Origin: Methanobacteriota archaeon
Lineage (GTDB): Archaea > Halobacteriota > Methanosarcinia > Methanosarcinales > Methanosarcinaceae
Direction: 5' to 3'
Assembly: GCA_023399215.1 (NCBI GenBank)
Contig: JAEWQJ010000038.1
Span: 1-64,000 of the forward strand
DNA length: 64,000 nucleotides
The position numbers were made by a program, and so were the translations under genes. The notes beneath the pieces are model-generated. The model had not been told where the DNA came from, ran no database searches, and worked only from the letters and a program-made list of their open reading frames with translations. Below are positions 17,565-25,601 of the stretch, piece after piece. Position 1 is the first letter of the stretch. Each line of letters starts with the position of its first letter.

Positions 17565-18737
17565 TCACCTCTCCCTCGAGAAAATATGCACTACTGCTGT
17601 TGCTCCTGACCCTCCTACATTATGGGTCATACCGTATTCTGCGCCTTCGACCTGACGCTTGCCTGCTTCTCCACGAAGCTGGGTTACGATTTCTACAGCC
17701 TGTTTTATGCCGGTTGCTCCCACAGGATGTCCGCAGGCTTTGAGACCGCCGGACGTATTGACAGGAATCCGGCCTCCGATTGCGGTTTCACCATTTGCTG
17801 TGACAATTCCGCCTTTTCCTTTTTCTACAAATCCCAGGTCTTCAATTGCGCAAATCTCAGCAATGGTGAAGCAGTCATGCACTTCTACAAGGTCGATGTC
17901 TTCAGGCCTCAGTTTTGCCATGGAATAGGCCCGCTTTGCAGCCACCACGGTTGCATCGAGGGTTGTTATATCCCGCCGGTCATGAAGCGCAATTGTATCA
18001 CTTGCCTGAGCGGTTGCCTTGATATAGATGGGAGTATCCGTATACTTGTGCGCAATATCCGCTGGGGCCAGCACAAGAGCTGAAGCACCATCCGTTATTG
18101 GAGAACAGTCAAAAATGTGTAAAGGATCGGCTACCATTATAGAGTTCAACACATTATCCACAGTGATTCTGTTTTTATACTGAGCAATGGGATTTAAAGA
18201 GCCGTTTTTATGATTCTTTACGGCAACCTCGGCAAGCTGTTCGCTGGTAGTCCCATACCTGTGCATATGCAACCTTGCAATCATTGCATAGATCCCGGGA
18301 AAAGTTGCTCCTGCCATCCCTTCCCACTCCCGATCAGCCGCTGCTGCAAGAGCTGAAGACGCTTCCTCAGACCCCACATCAGTCATTTTTTCTGCTCCTG
18401 CTGCAATCACAATATCATTATAACCGGAAGCTACAGCCATGATGGCTTGTCGAAGGGCAAGCCCACCCGATGCACAGGCAGCTTCAACTCGAGTAGCCGG
18501 GACATGCAGGTTCTTAGAAAGTCCCGAATAGTCAGCTATAAGAGCCCCTATATGTTCCTGATCAATAAATCGGCCTCCACTCATGTTTCCTACGTAGAGA
18601 GAGTCGATTTCTTTTCCACCAATGCCTGCGTCTTCGAGTGCTCCAGCCCCGGCTTCTACCACTATATCTCTAAGGGACTTTCCCCAGAGTTCTCCGAACT
18701 TGGTATTCTTTACTCCGATAATTGCTACGTCTCTCAT
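17565..18737 (-). CDS. Acetyl-CoA C-acetyltransferase (archaeal acetoacetyl-CoA thiolase)
   Basis: 390 residues from the Met of MRDVAIIGVKNTKFG, preceded by ggag about eight bases upstream; the longer frame reaches into the HMG-CoA synthase gene and is rejected. Archaeal thiolase / SCP-x type. The nucleophilic Cys88 is in EAACASGG and the C-terminal catalytic motif is KACGHPVGATG. HNVGGSGATAVVH closes the fold. It condenses two acetyl-CoA into acetoacetyl-CoA, the first mevalonate-pathway step. The archaeal enzyme lacks the second conserved Cys of bacterial thiolases and works in complex with HMG-CoA synthase and DUF35. It lies 16 bp after the synthase gene. Confidence 0.95.
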   Translation of the reverse strand: MRDVAIIGVKNTKFGELWGKSLRDIVVEAGAGALEDAGIGGKEIDSLYVGNMSGGRFIDQEHIGALIADYSGLSKNLHVPATRVEAACASGGLALRQAIMAVASGYNDIVIAAGAEKMTDVGSEEASSALAAAADREWEGMAGATFPGIYAMIARLHMHRYGTTSEQLAEVAVKNHKNGSLNPIAQYKNRITVDNVLNSIMVADPLHIFDCSPITDGASALVLAPADIAHKYTDTPIYIKATAQASDTIALHDRRDITTLDATVVAAKRAYSMAKLRPEDIDLVEVHDCFTIAEICAIEDLGFVEKGKGGIVTANGETAIGGRIPVNTSGGLKACGHPVGATGIKQAVEIVTQLRGEAGKRQVEGAEYGMTHNVGGSGATAVVHIFSRER

Positions 18738-18753
18738 ATTATTCACTCCGTTT

Positions 18754-19803
18754 TCATGACCGGCGGATCTTCCCTTTATGTTTGGCATATCTCGCATAGT
18801 CAATATATATAGGATCTTTAATCAGTTCGGAAACCGTCGGAGCCCTGTTTCGGATTTCCTCGATCCTATCTGTAACCGTTATACTAAAAGCATCAGACCC
18901 TGCACCTGACCCGAAGGCAGTCGCGAAAATCCTGTCTCCTGGTTTTGCCTGATCAAGGGTTGCAGCAATTCCCATAAGAGCGGAACCTGAATACGTGTTC
19001 CCGATTTTTGGAACTACAAGCCCTGGAGCAATCTGGGCCCTGGTGAAACCCAGGGTTTTTGCAACTTTGGTCGGAAATTTTCCGTTTGGCTGATGGAAAA
19101 CCGCATAATCATAATCATCAGGCTTTGTTCCGAGTTTCTCCAGAAGACCTTTTGCGCCGTTAGTCACGTGCTTGAAGTAGCCTGGTTCTCCTGTAAAACG
19201 GCCTCCGTGCTCAGGGTAGGGCATTCCTTCTCTTCTCCAGAAGTCAGGAGTGTCAGTTGTAAAAGAATAAGTATCTTCAATGATTGCGGCAAGCTCGGAT
19301 TCTTTTTTCCCAATGAGGCAGGCAACTCCTCCTGCAGCTGCAGTATACTCGAGGGCATCACCTGGAGCCCCCTGGGAAACATCGGCTCCTATAGCCATGC
19401 CCAGGTCGATCATCCCTGAACTTACCAGTCCCATACAGGCCTGAACTGCGGCTGTTCCTGCTTTACATGCAAACTCGAAGTCTGCTGCAGTCATGTTTGG
19501 GGTTGCTCCTATAGCCTGGGCGACAATTGTGCTTGTTGGTTTTACAGCATAGGGATGACTCTCCGAGCCCGTATACACCGCCCCAATCCTCTCTGGATCA
19601 ACACCGCTTCTTGCCATCGCATATCTTGCCGCTTCCACAGCTATAGTTGCTGCGTCTTCATCAATATCAGGCACGGATTTTTCATATACCATAAGGCCAC
19701 TTTTAAGAGCATCTGCATTATCACCCCATACCCGGGCGATTTCTTCAACTTTGATACGGTATCGGGGGACATAAGCACCGTAAGATACGATTCCAATAGT
19801 CAT
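18754..19803 (-). CDS. Hydroxymethylglutaryl-CoA synthase
   Basis: 349 residues from the ATG preceded by aggtgg; a GTG three codons earlier is an alternative. The thiolase-fold synthase shows catalytic Glu82 (TGSESHPYAV), nucleophile Cys113 (FEFACKAGTAAV) and the His of VFHQPNGKFP near 235. It adds acetyl-CoA to acetoacetyl-CoA to make HMG-CoA, which commits carbon to isoprenoid ether lipids. First enzyme of the cluster, 46 bp after the HTH regulator and followed by thiolase and DUF35 on the same strand, the conserved archaeal order that matches the known ternary complex. Confidence 0.96.
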   Translation of the reverse strand: MTIGIVSYGAYVPRYRIKVEEIARVWGDNADALKSGLMVYEKSVPDIDEDAATIAVEAARYAMARSGVDPERIGAVYTGSESHPYAVKPTSTIVAQAIGATPNMTAADFEFACKAGTAAVQACMGLVSSGMIDLGMAIGADVSQGAPGDALEYTAAAGGVACLIGKKESELAAIIEDTYSFTTDTPDFWRREGMPYPEHGGRFTGEPGYFKHVTNGAKGLLEKLGTKPDDYDYAVFHQPNGKFPTKVAKTLGFTRAQIAPGLVVPKIGNTYSGSALMGIAATLDQAKPGDRIFATAFGSGAGSDAFSITVTDRIEEIRNRAPTVSELIKDPIYIDYARYAKHKGKIRRS

Positions 19804-19849
19804 TATTTCCACCTGTTTTTGAATGTTTCAGGGCATCAGAATTCAGGGT

Positions 19850-20590
19850 TTATTCCCTGGCATAGTATTGACTGTATTTTCTCAGTAACTGGACAATCTG
19901 GTCAAGATCCATCATAGTAGCGACCAGGGGGATGCGGTCGACCTCTGCCATTTTGATTGCAACAGGCTCGACTTCTTCTTTTCGAAGCCCATGAAGTACC
20001 ACGGCACCAGGCTTAAGGTTGGTAACCCGGATGGCCACCATTGGGGATTTTCCGGTGCTGACCTTCGTAAAGATCATGGCTCTGTCAGTACTCCAGCCAT
20101 AGAGCTTCTGAAACTCATGGGAAGAAAGTTCAAGGATTGCTCTCTGGCTGTCAATGACAGAGAAACCATAAAGAGGCCTTTCAACCCCTTTGTAAACAAT
20201 ATCTCCTTCAATAAGATTGACCAGTTTAGCAAGCTGTATCGGGATCGTATACTCGTATGTTGAGTAAATGGATTTCGTACCGCTTTCGGCATTAAGTACA
20301 GATTCGTAAGCGTGAATTTTTTTGCTTCCCCGATCCATATCAATTTCAAGTAAACACTCAACAATTTTTTTTATAATTAGTGTTCCTGGAGACTTTCGTC
20401 TTCCACTTTCATAATCACTGATAACGGAGGGGGAAACCTTAAGATAACTTGCAATGTCGGTCTGGGATATCTCAAAATTCAATCTCCATTTTTTGAGCGA
20501 CTCTCCCGGCTTTTCCGAAAGGGTTATATCTCCAGCCATTTTTTCTGCCAGACGATTGCGCAGATTTTCTGAGGATTCATTAGATGTCAT
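19850..20590 (-). CDS. Archaeal XRE-type HTH transcriptional regulator upstream of mevalonate genes
   Basis: 246 residues. The XRE helix-turn-helix at ~30-95 contains FEISQTDIASYLKVSPSVISDYESGRRKSPG. The C-terminal ~150 residues form an archaea-specific ligand or dimerisation domain (YTIPIQLAKLV, PLYGFSVIDSQRAILELSSHEFQKLYGWSTDRAMIFTKV split over two strands). This family often precedes HMG-CoA synthase in euryarchaea, so control of the mevalonate genes or autoregulation is a reasonable inference. A TATA-like gatatataa sits about 35 bp before the ATG on the minus strand, giving a very short leader. Ligand unknown. Confidence 0.85.
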   Translation of the reverse strand: MTSNESSENLRNRLAEKMAGDITLSEKPGESLKKWRLNFEISQTDIASYLKVSPSVISDYESGRRKSPGTLIIKKIVECLLEIDMDRGSKKIHAYESVLNAESGTKSIYSTYEYTIPIQLAKLVNLIEGDIVYKGVERPLYGFSVIDSQRAILELSSHEFQKLYGWSTDRAMIFTKVSTGKSPMVAIRVTNLKPGAVVLHGLRKEEVEPVAIKMAEVDRIPLVATMMDLDQIVQLLRKYSQYYARE

Positions 20591-20696
20591 GACTCACGTA
20601 CTCTAAGAGGAAACATTACCTTATATATCTAACGAATATGAATTCGGCAATTGTCGCAGGACTTCTGAATCAATGTACTGCAAATGCTCTTAAAAA

Positions 20697-20705
20697 AATT
20701 TATAA
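20697..20705 (+). promoter_or_regulatory. TATA box of the Cas4-like gene
   Basis: A-T rich aatttataa centred about 25 bp before the ATG at 20727, the spacing expected if transcription begins at the start codon. This predicts a leaderless mRNA, consistent with the absence of a ribosome site. Confidence 0.5.
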
Positions 20706-20726
20706 CGTTTGTAAAAGAATTAGTAT

Positions 20727-21548
20727 ATGATGTCAGCCGATTCATCCAATCAGGAAATAAATGTCTCAGATCTTCTTCTATATATCAACTGCCCGAGGAG
20801 GGTATACTTTGTCAGTAGAGGCTTTGAATTGTTTTCGGAAGTAACCGCCTCCAGGCTCGAAAGAATAATCCTGAAAGAACTCTCCCTGAATTACCCCGAA
20901 ATTGTAAAGGAGTGTTCGTTAAACGCCGATAACCTTCATGAAGAGCTTGAAATTTCCCTGGCAAAGGTATGTACAGACCTCCCACTTCTGTTTCCGCGAG
21001 AACTCGCAGGTGTTACAAAGGAGATTTTAGAGGAAGGAGAAGCGCGGGCAAGAGCTAAACTTCCCGAAATTGCAGCCAACTTGAGGGGAGCACTTGAAGA
21101 ATTTGGGAAAGAACCTATGCTTGCGGCACTCACGCCTGTCAAAACCGAGCCATTTCTGTCCTCAGAAAGACTTAACCTCAAAGGTGTTCCATCAAAACTG
21201 GTTTGCTTTGAAGGTGTGCAGGTTCCCTCAATCTTAAAGCCAGGAAGCTGCCCTCAACAGGGAGTATGGGCTTCTGACCGGATACATGCCACAGCTTTTG
21301 TCCTGCTTCTTGAAGCCGAAAATGGAAAAGAAGTTCCCTTTGCCTTTGTGGAGTATGTAAGTTTCGGCCTGCTCCGAAGGGTGGCTGTTCGAAGCTCGGA
21401 TAGGCGGGAAGTGCTCAAAATCTGCAGAGAAGTGAAAAAAATTAAAGCCGGAATTATGCCTGAGAGAAAAGAAGAAAAATTCTGTAAGGAGTGCAATTTC
21501 TCAGAACACTGCATTTCAGAGTCTTCCCTTATGTCGAAATTTTTCTGA
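20727..21548 (+). CDS. Cas4-like PD-(D/E)XK protein with degraded nuclease motif and Cys cluster
   Basis: 273 residues. The framework of the Cas4/RecB-type 4Fe-4S nucleases is present: an N-terminal Cys after an entry helix (LLYINCPRRVYFVSRG) and a C-terminal three-Cys cluster (KFCKECNFSEHC). Between them the expected metal-binding Asp strand reads LKGVPSKLVCFEG (Ser in place of Asp) and I see no E-x-K strand after it (VPSILKPG). The iron-sulfur cluster is probably retained while nuclease chemistry is doubtful. No CRISPR array or cas gene is nearby. It is divergent from the mevalonate regulator. Likely a standalone archaeal Cas4-like protein of unknown role. Confidence 0.6.
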   Translation: MMSADSSNQEINVSDLLLYINCPRRVYFVSRGFELFSEVTASRLERIILKELSLNYPEIVKECSLNADNLHEELEISLAKVCTDLPLLFPRELAGVTKEILEEGEARARAKLPEIAANLRGALEEFGKEPMLAALTPVKTEPFLSSERLNLKGVPSKLVCFEGVQVPSILKPGSCPQQGVWASDRIHATAFVLLLEAENGKEVPFAFVEYVSFGLLRRVAVRSSDRREVLKICREVKKIKAGIMPERKEEKFCKECNFSEHCISESSLMSKFF

Positions 21549-22320
21549 ATTAGAAGTGGATGGAAAAAGATTACAACACAATGCATTGGTCATCGGTTAA
21601 GAAATTTTTTTCCTGAAAGCTATCGATTTTGCATTAGAAGCCGGCCTTAAATTTTGGCCTGTTTACATGAAATCGATGCTCTGCTCCACCTCACAATTTA
21701 TAAAAATATTTAACAAATGCTATAGAAATGGAGAAAATTATCACGATTCCTCACTTAACCGAAGACGCACGCAAAACAATGGAAAAAAATACAACGCAAT
21801 GAAAAAAGCCGTATTGAGCATGTTAAATGATAGTAAAAAAAATTACATAACTTAAGAATATAATCCAATGACACCCCCAGTTTGATTTTCAAGGGCTCAA
21901 ATCCCAAGTTCTCAAAGCCGCAAATTACGATTTTTTTTCAGATTTTTCTATAGTTGATACAGGCTGAATTAAATATATACATCGTTAATTTATGATTGTA
22001 TATATTCTTTTTTTATATATATGAAGGAATATGGGTCGGGGCATGTACTCAAATAAATAATTTATGACCAGATCATAAAACAATAAAAATATTAAAAAGT
22101 AATCCCAGACTCAAAAACAGTTTGAAAATTGCATTGTTAGAGACTTTGGACACAAAAGTTATAAAGAATTGATAAAAAGTAGTTTATGGAGTTCAAAAGT
22201 ACTTTCCAGGTAGCCCGAACTCCATAAAACATGCCCTAAGAGGCACGATTAAGTTAGCTTTGCGCATATTTAAGCTTACCTGATTTTGCCTCCTGGGTAA
22301 AATACACAGGAGTAATAGGA
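21549..22320. other. AT-rich intergenic stretch opening the accessory region
   Basis: About 770 bp with no convincing gene. The 62-residue frame at 21667 lacks a ribosome site and coding character. A TATA-rich tract (ttttttatatatatga) lies near 22008-22024. An 11-bp inverted repeat at 22184-22227 is listed separately. Confidence 0.45.
22184..22227. repeat. Inverted repeat upstream of secreted protein
   Basis: TTATGGAGTTC at 22184-22194 and GAACTCCATAA at 22217-22227 are perfectly complementary with a 22-base loop. The pairing can extend outward past one bulge. It lies ~95 bp before the next ATG, so it is either a leader hairpin, a terminator for upstream transcription, or a mobile-element footprint. 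Confidence 0.7.
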
Positions 22321-23073
22321 ATGACAACGAAGAAGAAATTTGGAGTAGGAATACTTTTTTTGACAGTACTGGTCAGTATGGCATTAGTACCAGTCGTAAG
22401 TGCACAGGAAGAATTAACAGCAAGTGAAAAGCCTTCTGAATGGGAACAAGGTTTAATAGATAATCTCAATTCTAATGCAAAAAGTTTGTCAACAGACAAG
22501 GTAATTTTGAATTATTGCAAAGCAAATAAAGACAAAATTTCAATACTGAAGAGCGATACTGCTTCAGATAAAAGTAATTTAAGAACATATGAACTAAAAG
22601 ATGGATCAGATATAACTTTCACCAATGAAAATTTCTTTTTTGTTACTAGCACGAAGAAAGAACCAAATAATAAATTAATAACTCAAAGTACTACAACAAC
22701 AAGAACCTCTGGTCTTGATTATACTGATACAATAACAGCATCCCAGAGTTTTTATAATCTTATGGGAGGGAGACTGTTTACTATCTATTCAAAAGGATAT
22801 TATGGGTACAGTATATCCCCTGCTATTGTGGAAGCTCATTATATAGATGCATGGTACACATTAGGCACTCCAACTATTTTTCAAGTGAGTAACTGGCAGG
22901 AAGGGGCGAATGATAATACTGTCACTCATAAATCTGAAATTTATGGTAGTGGACATTTCCACTGGGGATTTGAAGTCGCTGGTGCCGGGTTAGTTCTTTA
23001 TGATAAATATATTAAAGTTTATTCAACATGTGATCAATTTGGAAATATCCATCGGACCTATGAAATGACATAA
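22321..23073 (+). CDS. Secreted protein of unknown function
   Basis: 250 residues with a clear signal peptide (MTTKKKFGVGILFLTVLVSM, cleavage after VVSA near 28). The mature part begins with a polar helical region (~30-90). After a Thr-rich linker (~120-130) comes a beta-rich domain with aromatic residues (GYYGYSISPAIVEAHYIDAWYTLG) and GSGHFHWGFEV. No C-terminal anchor is present. A ribosome site (cacaggag) precedes the ATG. I do not recognise the family. Codon use is AT-richer than in the housekeeping genes, and the surroundings are accessory, so lateral origin is possible. Secretion into the envelope or medium is the only functional inference. Confidence 0.75.
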   Translation: MTTKKKFGVGILFLTVLVSMALVPVVSAQEELTASEKPSEWEQGLIDNLNSNAKSLSTDKVILNYCKANKDKISILKSDTASDKSNLRTYELKDGSDITFTNENFFFVTSTKKEPNNKLITQSTTTTRTSGLDYTDTITASQSFYNLMGGRLFTIYSKGYYGYSISPAIVEAHYIDAWYTLGTPTIFQVSNWQEGANDNTVTHKSEIYGSGHFHWGFEVAGAGLVLYDKYIKVYSTCDQFGNIHRTYEMT

Positions 23074-23129
23074 TGAAATAACTTAAAAACACACTCTAAG
23101 ATGTAAAATATCGGATTGTGAAATAAGTG

Positions 23130-23157
23130 TTGAGGATTTTAAGCACAAAGTCCTCAA
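23130..23157 (+). terminator. Hairpin with T-run after the secreted-protein gene
   Basis: TTGAGGA (23130-23136) pairs with TCCTCAA (23151-23157), followed by tgctttta. It is 57 bp past the stop, a plausible transcription terminator. Confidence 0.45.
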
Positions 23158-23252
23158 TGCTTTTATCCAAAAGTTCAGTCGAGTTTCCGACCATAATAAA
23201 TGATTCTGGAACTTTTATTATAGAGGACAACTAAAATTAGGCTGAAACTAAA

Positions 23253-23327
23253 ATGAAAGAAATTATAAACAAAGAAATTAATTTGGTCAAACTAAGAATT
23301 TATCAGCATGGATGGAATTTAGAATGA
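23253..23327 (+). CDS. Possible 24-residue ORF coupled to a small membrane protein
   Basis: Encodes MKEIINKEINLVKLRIYQHG plus four residues, and its stop overlaps the ATG of the next small ORF (ATGA). There is no good ribosome site. The overlap is the only support; it may be chance or a remnant. Confidence 0.2.
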   Translation: MKEIINKEINLVKLRIYQHGWNLE

Positions 23328-23524
23328 AAAAATCAAGTTATGAAATATTATTTATTGTTTGCTTCGCCTTTTTTTTAATTTTTAATTCTTTTTTCGTGAT
23401 TGTACCTGCTGATTTATCAACTATTATAAGCGTAATTGTTGGAACTTTTATTGAATCTCTCATCGTGTACTTAATGATAATGATGATTGTATATATCGTA
23501 AATCGTTACAGCAGATTGTCTTAG
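23324..23524 (+). CDS. Small two-helix membrane protein
   Basis: 66 residues from MKKSSYEILF (a start four codons earlier is possible). Two hydrophobic helices (~6-27 and ~34-57) are joined by a short polar turn (PADLS), with a basic tail NRYSRLS. No family recognised. It sits in an AT-rich stretch with other small and decayed membrane ORFs. A holin-like or stress-type membrane peptide is possible but unsupported. Confidence 0.45.
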   Translation: MKKSSYEILFIVCFAFFLIFNSFFVIVPADLSTIISVIVGTFIESLIVYLMIMMIVYIVNRYSRLS

Positions 23525-23560
23525 AAACGGCCTTGAAATTCAAGTTATTTCTATCATTCA

Positions 23561-23713
23561 TTGAATATAGATGCAAAGGACAGAATAGGTCTTAAAAGTA
23601 ATCTACTAAGTTTTTTCCTATGGCTTATTGTAATAACAATTGCAACCTTGTTGAACATAGAAATTAATCCGACTGCGATTATGGCAGGAGGTTATATTAT
23701 ACAATACTTTTGA
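23561..23713 (+). CDS. Possible 50-residue membrane ORF (TTG start)
   Basis: An open frame from TTG encodes a polar N-terminus (NIDAKDRIG) and one or two hydrophobic segments (LLSFFLWLIVITIATLL and PTAIMAGGYIIQYF). No ribosome site is visible. It may be a fragment of a larger decayed membrane protein. Low confidence. Confidence 0.25.
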   Translation: MNIDAKDRIGLKSNLLSFFLWLIVITIATLLNIEINPTAIMAGGYIIQYF

Positions 23714-23851
23714 TCATTTTATACATGAATAAGAACGGAATTAACCGAAGAATAGTCCCAAGTATGAATTGGATTCACAGATAGATGGGAAATATTACTT
23801 CAGATAATCGGATCAAAAAACCTTTTGGCTATTATATTGTCCATAAGATAG

Positions 23852-23967
23852 AATAAAGGGAGTAGTTCAGGTGAAAATGAATCAAACAAAAATAACTATA
23901 TTCTAGGCTTCGGATTATTGGATAGTTTGGCATGCCTTTATGGAGGATGGAAGTTCAGGAAAAAGTA
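23852..23967 (+). pseudogene. Decayed C-terminal tail of a surface-anchored protein
   Basis: After an in-frame TAG the frame reads a Ser/Gly/Glu/Asn linker (GSSSGENESNKNN), a hydrophobic stretch (YILGFGLLDSLACLYGG) and a basic end (WKFRKK), then a stop. This is the order of the C-terminal anchor of archaeal surface proteins. The DNA 5' of it (23714-23851) shows protein-like pieces in different frames, so this looks like the remnant of a frameshifted gene. Confidence 0.4.
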
Positions 23968-24114
23968 AGTGCCAAAATGGAGTTTAATGTCGTTACTTAT
24001 TGGACTGAACTAGCATTAAAGACAAACACTGCCTAAGTAAAAAGAGGAAAATAAAATTAGATCAAGAATGCCGATTGACGATTTTTTGATTATTAACTCT
24101 ATGAATACCAATTT

Positions 24115-24402
24115 TTAGCGCAAAACCTCCACCTTGAACCCTTTTTTCGAGCCCACTATAGTATTATAGAAGCTAGCTACAATACGCCCTATAAAGTATC
24201 CAGATACTCCATAAAATATAGGTAGACTGAGTACAGCCCATTTCCCGAAAATTAAGGAAAAAATTCCAAATTTTTTTGGCATAGAAATTCCTATAAAAGC
24301 AGCGATTGTTGTAAAAAACCCAAAAACTAAACCCATTGTTCCATAACAGATTGTAAGGATTTTCCCGAATTCGGCTGAATCAATTTCTTTTATGATTACC
24401 AT
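24115..24402 (-). CDS. Small membrane protein, possibly DUF3566-like
   Basis: 95 residues from MVIIKEIDSAEFGKI, preceded by gggggaat six bases upstream; the longer frame adds 32 implausible residues. Hydrophobic helices at ~15-38 and ~50-78 (GTMGLVFGFFTTIAAFIG and WAVLSLPIFYGVSGYFIGR), then a short basic tail. The arrangement of a polar strand followed by two Gly-rich helices resembles small transmembrane proteins annotated as DUF3566, but I am not certain. Transcribed away from the HAD gene. Function unknown. Confidence 0.6.
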   Translation of the reverse strand: MVIIKEIDSAEFGKILTICYGTMGLVFGFFTTIAAFIGISMPKKFGIFSLIFGKWAVLSLPIFYGVSGYFIGRIVASFYNTIVGSKKGFKVEVLR

Positions 24403-24599
24403 GATATTCCCCCAATATCCATTCCAATATCCATTATTTCTGCATTTGTATATATCTATATCATGAGCCGATTCTGAAACCAGTCTAATTAATAGCAATC
24501 GAGCCTATCCCAAAAGTTCATTTAATCTAATTATTGTTGCTACCATTACAACTCCTAAATATGATGTGTCTTCAATATTATTGAGTTTGAGGAAAAAGC

Positions 24600-25307
24600 A
24601 TGATGGTTTTCTTTGACATAGATGGTACTCTGTTGGATCATAAAAGTGCAGAATTTACGGGGGTCAAATTATTTTACCAGAACCACAAAAATTTTTTTGA
24701 TATGAGTTTTGATGAATTTTATTCTATTTGGTGTAAACTATCAGACAAACACTTTGAAAAATATTTAGCCAAAAAATGCTCTTTTGAAGAGCAGCGAATA
24801 GAGCGAATTAAAGAACTTTATTTAAAACGAAATATTAACCTGTCAAGTGAAGAAGCACTTGAAGTATTTGATTACTATTTACGCAATTATGAATTAAGTT
24901 GGAAACCTTTTAATGATGTAATACCATGCTTGAAAAAACTTTCAAAGCTAAAAATGGGTATCATCAGTAATGGCGATCCAGGGCAACAAAAACTAAAGCT
25001 AGATAAAATGAAAATTTCTCACTACTTTGTTGATATCGTAGCAGCAGGAGAATTTAATGTTTCAAAACCCCATACGGAAATATTTGAAATTGCATGTAAA
25101 AGAAATGGTGAAGAACCAGAAAAATGCTTTTATGTTGGAGACACCATCGAAACTGATATAATACCATGTGAAAAAATTGGAATGAAAGGTATATGGATTA
25201 ATAGAAATAACAAAATATTAATAAGTAAAAATGTTAAAAGTATTATCTCGTTGAAAGAACTTGCCAATGTATTATGCGAGAATGTGTCACAATCATTGGA
25301 TTATTGA
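24600..25307 (+). CDS. HAD-superfamily hydrolase
   Basis: 235 residues. HAD motif I is FFDIDGTLLDH (nucleophile Asp near residue 5), motif II ISNGD near 120, motif III around KPHTEIFE, motif IV YVGDTIETDI. A helical cap lies between motifs I and II (C1 cap), typical of phosphoglycolate phosphatase / YjjG-like nucleotidases that dephosphorylate small phosphorylated metabolites. gagg lies 7 bases before the first ATG (a second ATG follows directly). The gene is AT-rich relative to the window core and stands alone in the accessory stretch. Substrate cannot be assigned. Confidence 0.88.
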   Translation: MMVFFDIDGTLLDHKSAEFTGVKLFYQNHKNFFDMSFDEFYSIWCKLSDKHFEKYLAKKCSFEEQRIERIKELYLKRNINLSSEEALEVFDYYLRNYELSWKPFNDVIPCLKKLSKLKMGIISNGDPGQQKLKLDKMKISHYFVDIVAAGEFNVSKPHTEIFEIACKRNGEEPEKCFYVGDTIETDIIPCEKIGMKGIWINRNNKILISKNVKSIISLKELANVLCENVSQSLDY

Positions 25308-25360
25308 GCCCTGTTTAAAGATTAGAGCATTTGAAAAAACAGTGCATTCCAATACATAAT

Positions 25361-25585
25361 TTTGATTAAACTTTTTTTAAAGAGCTTAAGAAAAGACAAG
25401 ACTTTTTAAATGAATTTTTGATTAAACTTTTTCTAAAGAGCTTACGAAAATCCAGGACTTCTTAAATGAATCTTTGGTCAAGCTTTTTTTTAAAAAGCTT
25501 AAGAAAAGACAAGACTTTGCAAAGGAATTTTTGGTCAAGCTTTTTTTTAAAAAGCTTGAGCCAAAGCCTTTTAAAGGTGAACCTC
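25361..25585. repeat. Four ~56-bp tandem repeats, each with an internal hairpin
   Basis: Units start at 25361, 25417, 25473 and 25530. Each carries a palindrome around its poly-T: copies 3 and 4 have AAGCTTTTT/AAAAAGCTT arms (full 10 bp in copy 4, 25536-25545/25549-25558), copies 1 and 2 an AAACTTTTT variant. The array lies between the HAD gene and the PAPS-reductase-like gene and ends 16 bp before the latter's start. Open frames through it on both strands are by-products of the repeat. Confidence 0.9.
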
Positions 25586-25601
25586 TCTCAATCTGCATGA
25601 C

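Noticed and set aside
21667..21855. 62-codon frame after the Cas4-like gene
   Set aside because: No ribosome site, random composition, no recognisable motif.
23846..23854. In-frame TAG before the decayed surface tail as a pyrrolysine codon
   Set aside because: Surrounding sequence shows other frame breaks and no upstream start, so decay is the simpler explanation.
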